A DNA stretch of 64,000 nt, taken from positions 558,001-622,000 of the forward strand of contig JAULSU010000004.1 in NCBI GenBank assembly GCA_030512335.1, read 5' to 3'. Positions 21,206 to 31,734 of this stretch are shown in pieces. Each line of letters begins with the position of its first letter. Within the stretch, counting starts at the first letter, position 1. Under the pieces are notes generated by a model. It had not been told where the DNA came from. It did no database searches and saw only the letters and a program-made list of their open reading frames with translations. Made by a program: the position numbers and the translations under genes. The DNA is from Immersiella caudata (taxonomy: Eukaryota; Ascomycota; Sordariomycetes; Sordariales; Lasiosphaeriaceae).

Positions 21206-23913
21206 TCACCGGTGAAACTCCAACCTAGACTCAGCTCTCATCCCCGGTCCGGGCCCCATGAACTCCCCCCGCCGACCAGGGGGTGGATGAGGAGGCGGTC
21301 CTCCCCGCTGCCCCTGTTCAGGGTCCGTAATACGATTGAAGAAAGCCAACGGGAGGATAACACACGGAACTGATGATGGTGACATCCTGACACTTTCGAA
21401 ACCGTGGTGCCGCGGGCGGTAGTCTCGCGGTGAATCATGTCGGCTCCCAGCTCTGCTGGAAGACGATGACTTCCCCGCAGAGCCCATCTCGTCTCTCATT
21501 TCTCGGGAGAGCGCACCGTCTCGAACTCCGGGGGGGAAGCCTTGCACTTTCGCGGGGTCGAACTCGTGATCGAGGACCAGTGGATCATTCCTCCTTGAGA
21601 GCTCTCGAGAGTGGTTATGGGTATGATGCGCCTCGGGATACCGTCCCCGGTCAAGTCCGTGGTCGTCGTCGAGAACATTGTGGTGGTTTTGCGGCGGAGT
21701 AGGCGCCTGAGCGAATGTTGGCGGCGAGTATGGAGCTTTGGGTGCCCTCATGCTTTGGTACTTTGGTGAATCCGAACGGACCGGAGACGGTACTGTGTCA
21801 GATACCTGGGAGGAAGACGGAATCGTTTGAACGTGCATGAAGTGAAAGGCGTTTGGGTTTTCGGTCTGGTTGAGTCCGGTGTTATCCTCTAGGACTGAGC
21901 TCTGTAGAGCACTATCCTCGTTGTTTGGCGTTCTCCACAAAACCCAGTTTGTAGGGTGGTCAGAGGATGACTGTTTGCCCTCTGAATGTGGAGAGAACCT
22001 GGGGTCGCGGGAGGTCGCTAAGCCCCCTTGATCCATAGTCGTGGCGTTCCCATTGGGATACTTGAGCGTTTGATCATCCTTCTTCTGCCGCATCTCTTTT
22101 GTGTCGTCCGCCAGAATGACAGTCTCCTCGTCTTCAAAGTCGAGGAGCAAGTTTGTCGGCTCGTTGACGTGCACAAGGGAGCTGTCAATAGAGGGCTTGT
22201 TGTTGAGTCTACTGGAATAACCGCTGTCGTTGCTGTCCGCAATCGAACTGAGTGGGATAGCCGTGAGAACTTCGCTTCGGTTGTCTGGCGATGCTGGTGA
22301 TGTGTGCTCATAGTGAGGAGTTGCCCGAGGAGTTGCTTGCTCAGAGTATTGGCCATGATTAAGTGGGCGTTGAACATACGGCCGGTCCCTGGCGTGCCTG
22401 GTACCAGCTCTAGGTTCTGGCCAAGGGGGAAACTGCTGGGGTGTGTGACGTGGATTGGTAGTTGGGCTGTGCGGACTGGCCGGGCGCGTCCCTTCATCCT
22501 CTGGTATTATGTGCTGATGATGAAACGGCCTCTGTGGGGTGACCGAGATATAGCGACCCATGCCTTGACCGGGATCGCGGTCTATAACGGAGGTCCGTGA
22601 CGGATAGCGGAAGGAGGGCCCTTGTTCTGGAACCCATTGAGGTGGTCGGTTCGGAAAGGGGGCCGGACTTTGCTGGATCCTCTCGGGTGGGGGCCTGCCG
22701 AAAGGCGGCAGCCCCTGCTCCTCCGGTAAGCGGCTGTACTGACGCGATTGTTGCGCTGGCGTGGCAAAGTCTGTTCTGGTCAGCGAGATCCAAAAAAATA
22801 GGAGACGTTGAGCGACATACTCTCATGTCTCATGCCCAGTCCACCCGGGCTGGAAGGATTCAATCCCAGCGCTTTCACTCTTCTTTCCAGCTCCTCCAGC
22901 TCTTGCTTCCTGGCTTCTCCTTCGGCTATGAGTCGTTTCTTCTCCTCCTCTTTTTCTGCCAGTACTTTAGCCTCAGCGACTTGTCTTGCCTCTTCCTGTT
23001 GGCGCTTCCGCTCTAACTCGGCAGCTTGTTCGGCTTCGAAGTTTTCTCGCGCGGCCTGCTCTCCCTGCCTTCTCGCCTCTTCGCACATTTGGCGCCTTTG
23101 TTCTTCCTCTTGCTTTTCCTTTTCGAGCTGCTCCCGCGCCGATTTCATGGCCTCGGCTCTCATCTCCTCTGCCATGCGTTGCTCTGCTTGCTTTCTCGCG
23201 TGATCCTCCTCTTGCTTCTGCATCATGAGCTTGACTTGGTCGAGCTGCGCCTTCAGGGCTTCGATCTCGGGGTCGGGCTTCTTCTCCACGGTAGGAGGCG
23301 GGGGTTGGAGGAAATGTGGAGGCATCGGGGCCTGGCCGAGGTAACCCGGGGACGGGCCATATATGCCGAGTGGATGGGGTTGGGATATTCGGGGGTAACT
23401 GGGATACGGCGGGATGTAGCCTGGATAGCCGGAGTGGCCACCCTGCCCGTATGCCGCGTTGTAGGCCATGTTGGCGGGGGTAAGTGTTTCGGTTGATGCC
23501 CCGGAATGCTGACCGAATGGGCTGTTGGGCTGATGCGGGACGATCGAGGCAGCTGGATCATGACGCGAAGTCATGTTGCCGTACGCGTAGCGGTTGAAGG
23601 CCGCACTGGGCTCACCACCCCAGCTTGTTGGGGTCTCGCGCTGGCCGTCTTTGGCCCTTTTTCGCGGACGACGTCGCTCTCTTGAGCGATCCCTTCCGTC
23701 TGGTTCCGACACGGACATATTTTGCTCAACTGAGGACGACTGATTCCCGAATCGAAGAGCGAGCCGTTGCAACGCTTCCTTGGTGGGAAATTCTGAGGTG
23801 GAGGGGCGTTCTGTGCTGTCCTCCTCGCTGTCCCCGAATTCTTCGTAGCCTGAGCCGTCAGAGTCCGAGCTTGAATCATGCCCGATCGTTATGGTTGTCC
23901 TGCGAGCCGACAT
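21206..23913 (-). CDS. Long coiled-coil / disordered protein, function unknown
   Basis: Two exons: 23913-22821 and 22770-21206, about 885 residues. The 50-nt intron has donor GTATGT, a CTGAC branch and acceptor AACAG, and it joins two otherwise separate long frames in phase. The N-terminus is MSARRTTITIG followed by an acidic Ser/Asp region and an Arg-rich block (SRERRRPRKRAK). A Gly/Pro/Tyr-rich stretch precedes a long heptad-like coiled coil (about residues 205-350: EALKAQLDQVKLMMQKQEE, ERKRQQEEARQVAEAKVL). The second half is Pro/Ser/His-rich and probably disordered, with recurrent SPP/TPR motifs. The Arg-rich block could be a nuclear localisation signal. I recognise no enzymatic domain. 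A scaffolding role is plausible but unproven. Confidence 0.75.
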
Positions 23914-24480
23914 CACCAGAGGCGCTCTGATGGAGTTCCTGATGCCGTAGTCCGACAGTTGCAAGTTCGGTGTGGGGTGTCTTCTGACTTACGACTGGGG
24001 AATTATAAGTTGGGGTTCTGAAATCGATGGGAGCCCCGGCTCGTGCCGGGCTGTGCTTGATTTCCTCGCATCGAGCTGCATTGCATCTCAGCCTCTTACC
24101 CCGCTCATCAGAGTTATCGAGGTGCATCTGGGAGTGCAGGCTGCCGTGCGAGTATGCACTGCGCCATTTTCGCCGCCAAGGTCGCTGTGGTACGCTGTGA
24201 TGTGCTGGCAGCCGAGCAGATGCAAGGACCTTGTGCCACCTCATCTTGGCTGTCAACCGGCACTGTGGGGATGTCGCCATCGAGCCCAGTCCTTCCGGGC
24301 GTTGTGTGGTCTAGATCTCGCGAGGGCTAAAAGGACGATTCCGTGCCGCGTGTGACGCAGTCTGGCAGACAAGCTGCAGTGTTAAGGCGATGACGAGAAA
24401 CAAGCATCGATGTACGGAGGTGCCTTTCAAAAGTTCTGCGCAATGCCAAGCCAGCCACACTCTTTAATTACATACAACCC
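23914..24480. other. Intergenic, no gene seen
   Basis: Upstream flank of the coiled-coil gene, bordering the dead transposon. Only chance frames. Confidence 0.4.
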
Positions 24481-25030
24481 CTGGCCATCTTGGCCCCCTA
24501 GCTCCTTATTCTTTTCCTGCCTTCTCGATATTCGTTACCTCCTTCGCACCTTATTACCTGTTGTATATACTCAACAATCCTTTTAACCCAGGCCTGAATA
24601 CGCTCCTGGGTAAGCCTTTCGTTCCAGCAATACTCCCATACTCGAATGGCCTCAGCCCTGCTCTTTAGGGCTCCCTTTTTAGTCGTTTCTCTCTTCATCC
24701 AGAACCAACAAGGCTTTATCATATTGAGATCAGGGGAATTACCTGGCCAAAGAAGGCGGTAAACCTAAGAAATATCGTATATACGCTGTTAAGCGCGATA
24801 AGCGTATGCACTAGCCTTATCCTCCTGAACGAGCGTATTTGGCCCACAGCTTTTAGCGAAAGGAATAAGCTTTGGTATAAGGATCTTAGTCTGATAGTGA
24901 TACCAGTCGATACCTCCTTTTAACTCTCGTACGAGTTTGCCGTTTGTTTTATTCCATCGCTATTGTGGTTTTGTACCTCGTTTCGCAACTAAGCTAAGCC
25001 TTCCCATTAACGTATTTGTTAAATTCTAGC
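24481..25030 (-). mobile_element. Dead DDE transposase (Tc1/mariner-type) remnant
   Basis: Read on the minus strand, the conserved order of a fungal DDE endonuclease is visible. GGIDWYHYQTKILIPKLIPFA is followed by LVQEDKASAYA (a catalytic Asp region), two in-frame TAA codons, then LLWPGNSPDLNMIKPCWFWMKRETTKKGA, where the third catalytic acid position (usually Glu in NxIE) is Lys. The last ~75 codons (24498-24722) stay open. The surrounding DNA is AT-rich with C-to-T-type losses, consistent with repeat-induced point mutation, though I have not computed indices. The N-terminal half and terminal inverted repeats are not recognisable. It abuts the palindrome-rich patch upstream of the NLR gene. 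Confidence 0.7.
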
Positions 25031-25380
25031 CTCTGAGAGCGCTAAAGAGGCCCTGTATTTACAGGGCCTGCCAGTGAGGAAGGCACTGGGTACCCTGCAC
25101 CCACTGGGTACCCTGCACCTCCTGCGTACCCTGCACCTGCAGCCACCACTCACTAGCCACAATGTGGCTTCGAACCTTCTGGAATCCAGAAGGCCTCAGG
25201 GCCTTCAGAGGGCCATAGAAGGCTCTGGAAGCCCACAGGCTTCCACAACCTTCTGAGGCCACATCAGCGATTACGAGGCCTGTGGAGAGCCTCCACCATA
25301 CTATTCTATTATTGTATTAGTAGTAGAAAGCTCTGGAATTTCCATTCCAGAGCTCCCACAGCCTTACCCCCGGTGAATGC
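25031..25380. repeat. Palindrome-rich patch with three 18-bp direct repeats
   Basis: Three adjacent 18-bp copies of an ACTGGGTACCCTGCACC-type unit lie at 25085-25138. They are followed by several short inverted repeats: CCTTCTGG/CCAGAAGG at 25175-25193, and an 11-bp perfect hairpin AGCTCTGGAAT/ATTCCAGAGCT at 25329-25354 with a 4-nt loop. The style is that of a small non-autonomous repeat element. It lies where the 5' end of the NLR gene would be expected. Confidence 0.6.
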
Positions 25381-25446
25381 TTCAGCGGAGCCCGCGGGTA
25401 AGTCAACCGCCTGCTAAACCCAAACAGCAAAGCTTGAAGCTGAAGA

Positions 25447-28400
25447 TCTGACGCCCATCCTTCAAAAGCGGCTGAAATAACGAGTTGGCTCAAATCACTT
25501 TCCCCTATCGATTTCCAATTTCGCAGGGGCCATTTTCTGCATCAGAAAGTGGGTGGCACGGGAGGATGGCCCCTTGAAGGCCCGACTTACAAGTCATGGA
25601 GAGGGCTGACAGGACCCAGCACCCTTTGGCTGGATGGGATAAGTGAGTCTGCTCATACAAACTAGGTGATGCACTTGTTGATCCCTCGGAAATTCCCAGT
25701 CGGCAGTGGGAAAAGTATCCTTGCGTGGGTCTTCTGACGATTTGGGCTTCCGCCGTTGCTAACCTCGCTTTCAAGCGCTATGGTCTCGGAACTGCTGGAC
25801 GCCTTCATCACCGATTCAAGTCAGAGCGGCAATGCTTCAGTTTATATCTGTTTTGGCGCCATGGAGACCGAAGAAAGCCCAACTCTGCATTCTCTCTTCG
25901 CTAGCATCTTGATGCAGTTGCGGCGGACAGGACAATTCTCAAAGGAAGCTATCCAGACATTCAAGGACTCCCGAGCCCACGGGTCTCAGCCAAGCGTCCA
26001 AGAATTAGAAGGTCTCGTATTTCTAGAGATCACAACGTTCAGGAACGTTTTCTTCATCATCGATTCTTTGGACAACTGTTCAGACGCATCCGGGGCCGAT
26101 ATCCGGGAACCTGTCACTGCGTTCATCAAGAAGCTCCCCGCCAGTTGCAGGGTCCTTGTCACTTCAAGGTCCGGAACGTCGACATGGATGGAGAACCACT
26201 TCCAAGGAGCTCCGAAAATCAAGGTGGAAGCGAGGCCCTCTGACATCAAATTGTACATCGACAGCCGCATCCAAAGAGACTCAAACTTCTCCGACAGGGT
26301 GAAAGAGGGGACAGCAAAAGATGGGAACTTAAAGGAGGAGATCTACCATACCATCATCAACAAAGCACAAGGGATGTAAGTCACAACACGACCGGGCCCC
26401 TTCAAGGGGGCAGTATTGACGATTCTTAGCTTCGTCCTGGCCGAAATGCATATGAATCACCTCTTGCCGTTTGGTCAGGGTACAGTGGGTGACATTCGAT
26501 CCGCCCTCAGTAAGTTGCCCAAAGGTCAGAGCGCAACATTCCAGACGGCCTTTCAGCGCATCAAGTCACAGAGTGACATCCACAAGAACTAGGCCAAACA
26601 TGTGATATCCTAGGTTCTCTCCGCCCGCCGTCCCCTGACGATTAACGAAGTGTGCCATTCCTTCGCCGTGGATTCGAAGAGAGACCCGTTTGATCTCGAG
26701 CGGGTGCCAAGAGGAGACCGTCTTATTTCTGCCTGCGCTGGTCTCATCGTCACGGGCCATGATGAAGACACCAAGATCCTCCGCCCGGTACACAGCTCGG
26801 TCATCTCCTTTTTTGAATCTGAACCAGATCTCATCCCGCCGCCCGAGCAACGAAACACCGACATGGCCCTTCGTTGCATCGCCTATCTTAAGCACATTCC
26901 TTCCTCGACATCTCCCATATCCGAGCGCATCGCCCAGCACCCCCTGGCCAAGTACGCCGCACAGTACTGGTTTAACCACGCCAAACTCGCCGGCCCAGCC
27001 TTCGCCAGCACGCTTCAGCCGTATATCCTCGACTTCCTACTGGACACCCCCCGATTATCCGCCTCCTTTCAAGTTCGCGACAGCAACTTTCCCAACTCCA
27101 TTACCGGCCTCCACGCCGCTGCCTACTTTGGCAAGACATCCTGGCTAGAACAGTTCTTGGCTCGCCGTTCCGCTGGCGATGTCGTAAACGCACCCTGCAG
27201 CGACAAGCAAACCCCTCTACACTGGGCAGCAAAGTACGACCGGCGCGAGCTCGCCGAGCTCATGATCACACGCTACAAGGCCGACGTGAGCCCGCTCGAT
27301 CAAGACTACCAAACGCCGCTACACCTCGCCGTCGAAGCCAACCTCGAGGCAATGATTCGTTTGCTCCTGCGTCACAAGGCAGAAACCGACGTACGCAGTA
27401 AGCGCCTGACACCATTCGTCTACGCCGTCAAGCACGGGTTATACGCCGCGGCGAAGGCGCTGGCCGAGAACAAGGTCGAGATCGACGCCGAAGACATCAA
27501 TCACGGCACCCCACTGACATGGGCGATGCACTACATGAACCTGGGCATCGTGGAGCTGCTGCTGGTCAACGGATGGGACGTCAACTGGCAAAAGAGCGAC
27601 GGGTGGACCGCTCTGCGGTGCGCGGCACAGCATGGGAACGAGCTCATGACGAAGTTGCTTCTGAAACACAATGCGAAGGTGGACCTGTGCGATCGATGGA
27701 GTCGCCGGACGCCGCTACGGTGGGCAGTACTATACGGGCATACCCGAATTGTGCAGATTCTGGTCGAGTACGGGGCAGATATCAACTCACGGTGCAAGGA
27801 TGGAGAAACGCCACTGATGCAGGCCGTCAAGCGCGAGGACGCATCGGTTGTGTGGTTCCTCGTGGACAAGAGGGCGGATATGAACGTCCAAAACAAGGAT
27901 GGGGCGACAGCATTACACTTGGCGGTGCGGCACGGCTCGAAGTCCATTGTCTGGCTGCTGATCGAGAGTGGCGCGCGGGCAGACGCGCAAGACAACGAAG
28001 GCATGACGCCGCTCCATCTCGCGATTTGTACTGGGAATCACCGATTCGTGTGGTATCTGATGGAAATAGGGGCAGACCACCACGTGGCGGACAAGGAAGG
28101 GCGAGATGGTCTGCTTCTTGCGACACAGCTTGGGCACGGAAAGATCTTTGAGTTGCTCCTGGAACAGGGCGCACGGGGAGGAAAGCAAGACAAGAGGGGC
28201 ATGACGGCGCTTCACTATGCTGCTTCGAAGGGTGACCTGGGGATGGTGCGCAGATTGTTGACATGCGGAACGGGGACAGTGGACGTGCAAGAAGAAAATG
28301 GCTACTCGGCTCTGCACTTTGCCTCGGCCAGAGGGGACAGCTTGATCGTGAAGGCGCTGGTGGAAGCCGGCGCAACCGTCAACATTGTCAACAAGGACGG

Positions 28401-28734
28401 CTCCACTCCTCTCCATCTGGTCATGATCGGGGACGAACAGACCAATTGGGGTGATCACGAGGAGCAAGAGGCTGTCAAAATTGCCCGAATGCTGACTCAA
28501 GCCAAGGCCAACCTCAACCTTCAAGACGCCTGGGGCAGGACGGCCTTGATGTATGCTGCGCGTCGAGGCTCACAGATGGCCACGCTGCATTTTATCCAGC
28601 CTGGAGCACATGCTGACAAAAGTCTCCAGGATAAAGAGCAGTGGACGGCGCAGGACCATGCCGCGAATGGGAAGCATGAATGGGTTGTGAGATTGCTGTC
28701 ATGCGATCTTTCTAAATACCTGGACCATGCTTGA
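25447..28734 (+). pseudogene. NACHT-ankyrin NLR (STAND protein), 5'-truncated, two in-frame TAG codons
   Basis: Exons 25447-25642, 25700-25724, 25776-26375 and 26430-28734 keep one frame across three introns (GTGAGT, GTGGGT and GTAAGT donors). The reading is WLKSLSPIDF ... STLWLDGI, then a 25-nt exon completing the Walker A (IGSGKSILA), VFFIIDSLDNC (Walker B-like), CRVLVTSRSGTS (sensor region) and KAQGIFVLAEMHMNHL (typical end of NACHT). In-frame TAGs at 26590-26592 and 26611-26613 sit where relatives have Trp-like positions before ARRPLTINEV, so TGG-to-TAG changes are likely. About 14 ankyrin repeats follow (for example QTPLHWAAKYDRRELAELMI, GATALHLAVRHGSKSIVWLL). No N-terminal effector (HET, SesA, sigma motif, lipase) is found; repeat DNA lies there instead. 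STAND NLRs act in cytosolic non-self recognition and cell death. Whether this allele is functional is doubtful. Confidence 0.8.
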
Positions 28735-28866
28735 TTCATCTCAAGGAGCTAACAATCACATTATATTGACTGAGCCATCGCCTCGCAACGTTGGTGGGTG
28801 CTGTCATCGAAGCAGATCACCCTGTATTGTTTGCAAACGTTTTTGTTGGCGCCTTTGTTCCAATTG

Positions 28867-29562
28867 TCAGCAATTACCCGCCGTCCCTCCCGTCCCCTGA
28901 AATGCGCCCTGAGGAAACTGAAACGGCGCATGAAATTGCCCGTTAAACTGCGGCGCTACACCCGTATTAATATTCTGATGCCCCGATCCAAGATGGACAT
29001 TCTGCGGCCCCGGCCCGTAGTTATTGAACGAGTGACCCCCGGTATCCTGCTCAAGTGACGGCGCAAGTCCCCCAATCACCTCCAATGCCTCTTCGAGATC
29101 CTCAATCTCCTGCAGCGAGAAAATCCCCGCGGGTGATTCCCTCGCCAGTTTGAGAACACCCTCAATAACCCCTTTCATCAGCCCCTCGACAGGCTGTCCC
29201 CGCCCGACGACGGATTTGTACCTACTCTTCAACTCGGGTAGTTCCTCAATTTCAGCCACTTGCATAAATACCTCCTGCATCTTCATCGCGCGCTCGGCAC
29301 ATCCCGTAGCGATGCGCGCCATGCGGTGATAGCTCGCTTTATCCTGGGCAGTCTCATCTTTTGTTTTTCTGGTACGGAGGAAAGAGATGAGTTTTTGGAG
29401 GGTTTGGCGAACCTGAGGGACGCGCTTGAAGACTTCATAGAGGGCTGTTGAGAGGTCGTCGTTGTCGGATTGGGAGGGACCGATGGAGTCTTCTGTTTGT
29501 TGGAGGGGAGAGAGGAGGCGTTGGAGGGAGCAGATTGCCGTGTTTGCTTCGAGGCTTGGCAT
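28867..29562 (-). CDS. SesA-like protein with C-terminal sigma-type amyloid motif (A)
   Basis: 231 residues from ATG 29562 (the frame also has an upstream extension without good start context). Residues ~35-170 are helical and resemble the SesA domain of fungal cell-death proteins. Shared with the divergent neighbour are the segment ALYEVFKRVPQVRQTLQ (versus FHSVAERIPLVLETLQ) and GRGQPVEGLMKGVIEGV (versus GKGKKVEGLMEGIIADI). After a short linker, residues ~178-215 are a G/N/Q-rich pseudo-repeat (FNNYGPGPQNVHLGSGHQNI then NTGVAPQFNGQF). This matches the sigma motif described at the ends of fungal Ses proteins and NLRs, where it templates amyloid-like signalling. Compared with neighbour B it lacks the usual start (IGAISGIVAILD). 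It is convergent with the NLR gene (132 bp apart). Confidence 0.72.
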   Translation of the reverse strand: MPSLEANTAICSLQRLLSPLQQTEDSIGPSQSDNDDLSTALYEVFKRVPQVRQTLQKLISFLRTRKTKDETAQDKASYHRMARIATGCAERAMKMQEVFMQVAEIEELPELKSRYKSVVGRGQPVEGLMKGVIEGVLKLARESPAGIFSLQEIEDLEEALEVIGGLAPSLEQDTGGHSFNNYGPGPQNVHLGSGHQNINTGVAPQFNGQFHAPFQFPQGAFQGTGGTAGNC

Positions 29563-30327
29563 TTTTGTTGTGCGAGAAAATAAAACGCGACGAATGGGGG
29601 AGCAGATGGTGGAGTGGATGAGTTGGAAAGCCTGACGGGAACAAGACGTGTAAGACTTCAATTTGGAGAGCCTGGTGCTAGCGAGAGTCGAGGGGTCACA
29701 AACAGTGGAGACGCAGCCCCCTTTTATTCCCCACCACACGACAACCCTCTGCCCCTGAACCGCCCAGCGTCTGTTTCTCCCGCGCGCCTGCTAAATGCCA
29801 AGTCAGATCGGGCTGAAATCGACACAAGCTACCCAACCACCTCAGTCCCAGTCGGCAGAATGGAACTTTGCTGTCAGTATTGGGCTCCGAGGTAAGTACC
29901 AATTGATACTTACACATGCCGTAGCAGCGAGAACCCGCGTGAGGGGCTCTCGTGAAACCAATCATTTACCCCTGAAAGTTGAACAACGGCTAGGTGCACC
30001 CACACAGAGCAAGACCTGCATGCACATCGCCACACAGAACATGCTAGTTGATTAGTACCAGCGGCAACGGATTGGCGAGGCGAAATGCAGGTTTTCTGCA
30101 TAACAAGGGGCTTTTTCCTTCCCGCTCTGCTTCTGCTAATGTTCGGGCTTCTGCGTCCATCCACCCATTGCACACTGCGCGCTCCCATCACATTTCAATA
30201 TCTTTTTTAGTCCATGTTCTTGGCATTTGCGAACCCTGCAAGCCAACAGCACCCCCAACCTGCACCACATCTCCGATATCTATCTTCTGGTCTAAACCAC
30301 GGGGGTCTCACCTGCCATCTCCCAACA
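29563..30327. promoter_or_regulatory. Shared divergent promoter region of the two SesA-sigma genes
   Basis: About 0.77 kb separates the head-to-head starts of the two SesA-like genes, so it must hold both promoters. I see no unambiguous operator. A ~60-nt stretch just before the + gene is rich in CCA/CAC, as fungal leaders often are. No gene lies inside. Confidence 0.45.
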
Positions 30328-31107
30328 ATGTCCGGCATAGAGCTCATTGGCGCCATCTCTGGCATCGTCGCCATCCTCGACACAGCTGTAAAAGCCTACG
30401 AAGCCATCAAAGACGCCTCGGGTCTCCCGTCCACCTTTCACAGCGTCGCCGAACGAATACCACTCGTCCTCGAAACGCTACAGATCGCCCGAGACGGGAT
30501 TTCCCTCCACCCCGGACGAGAAAACTCAGAAGAAGGCGACTCTTCGTCGATAATCCGCGTCCTCAACAGCTGCGAGAAGAAGGCTCTAAAGCTACAAACG
30601 ATGTTTCGTCTCATGGCGCCGAAACCAGGGGGTTCCACGCCGAGACGTTTCACCACGGCACTGCAAGCGCTAGGAAAAGGGAAGAAAGTAGAGGGGCTGA
30701 TGGAGGGAATCATTGCGGATATTCAGCTTTTGGTGGGGAGTCAGGTTCTCAGCGCGCAAACGAGGGAGAAGGTGAGGGGATTTGAGGAGAGGGTTCAAGT
30801 TGGAGGTGAGAAGAGTCGGGTACAGGGACACGAGCCAGCGGTTGGAAGATCGAAAGAGAGGTGGAGGAGGAGCGTGTCGATTTCGAATTCAGGGGGAGGA
30901 TCTCAGCACGTTCACACGGGGGTTGGGGACCAGTACATCAATACTTCGGAAGCGCCGCAGTATCATGGGACGTTTACAGGGCCGTTCACCTTCTCCTTCT
31001 CGGCGGCAGGGACGCCTTCACCGTCGCCGCCGGTTACGCCGAGGTCGACTGTTTATGCAGATAGAAGGAGGTATCAGAGGGAGTCGCCTCCGCCTTGGAG
31101 TCCGTAA
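30328..31107 (+). CDS. SesA-like protein with C-terminal sigma-type amyloid motif (B)
   Basis: 259 residues, single exon, ATG 30328 in context CCCAACAATGTC. The N-terminus MSGIELIGAISGIVAILDTAV is the classical opening of SesA/HeLo-like fungal death domains. The helical domain runs to ~residue 155 (FTTALQALGKGKKVEGLMEG, VLSAQTREKVRGFEE). A charged linker leads to a sigma-like pseudo-repeat at ~186-222 (ISNSGGGSQHVHTGVGDQYI, then NTSEAPQYHGTFTGPF), parallel to residues 178-215 of neighbour A. A Pro/Ser-rich basic tail ends the protein. In characterised systems an NLR carrying the same motif at its N-terminus seeds amyloid folding of such a protein and so triggers its membrane-toxic or other effector domain. 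That mechanism is inferred here from architecture only. Confidence 0.78.
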   Translation: MSGIELIGAISGIVAILDTAVKAYEAIKDASGLPSTFHSVAERIPLVLETLQIARDGISLHPGRENSEEGDSSSIIRVLNSCEKKALKLQTMFRLMAPKPGGSTPRRFTTALQALGKGKKVEGLMEGIIADIQLLVGSQVLSAQTREKVRGFEERVQVGGEKSRVQGHEPAVGRSKERWRRSVSISNSGGGSQHVHTGVGDQYINTSEAPQYHGTFTGPFTFSFSAAGTPSPSPPVTPRSTVYADRRRYQRESPPPWSP

Positions 31108-31734
31108 TTGTTACCGAGGAATTCGCATCTCTTTAGTTGTGCTTGGTGATAAAATTCTAACTGTCTGCTCACTATTGGTCTGCCCCATACCTACTTCTCA
31201 ATAGCTAGCTCTGGTATTTTAGAGCCCCCATTCCGGACCCTTACAGTGTGTCTGGAACTATCTCCAAGCTTAAATATCAGTCGGCCTATCAGTACTGTCG
31301 TCAGTTATCCCGCCTTTTCTAACGTCCTTTAAACTATCCTGAGAAGGGTCGTGCTAGATCCTGGCCGACCAACGATCGAGGTGCATATCGGGGTGAATTC
31401 CATCCTGTTGAACACCCTAAAATAATATGGATACTGACCGATTATAAGCTGTCAGCATTAATATTAATAACAGGGCTGTGGGATTTACTGGGAATTATTG
31501 TGACAACCTGCGAGCCACCTTTATAGGCCAGCTCGGACCGACGTGTCCCCGCAGGAACCACCGTGTGCCAATACAGTACAGTGCCTAATCCGTACTGTGT
31601 GATCATCTTGATCAACGCTAAAAAAGATGATCACGTTGACCACCGATCACCTTGGTCAACGCTGAGGAAGGAGAGCAGAATGATCACGATACAAGATACT
31701 TCATTATCAGATAGTATAGATAACTACCATCGCC
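31108..31734. repeat. Repeat-like intergenic DNA with two tandem hairpins
   Basis: No coding frame. At 31599-31634 an 11-bp perfect inverted repeat (GTGATCATCTT / AAGATGATCAC, 14-nt loop) is followed at once by an 8-bp one at 31635-31660 (GTTGACCA / TGGTCAAC, 10-nt loop). The flanks have the AT-shifted, TAATATTAATAA-bearing look of degraded repeats. Confidence 0.5.

Noticed and set aside
25081..25140. CRISPR-like repeats
   Set aside because: Three contiguous 18-bp units without spacers in a eukaryotic genome; simply a short tandem repeat.
26560..26613. A small intron that would remove both TAG codons of the NLR
   Set aside because: Candidate donors (GTCACA, GTGACA) are weak, the size would be only ~41-49 nt, and the deleted part includes residues typical of the family before ARRPLT. 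Left as an alternative only.
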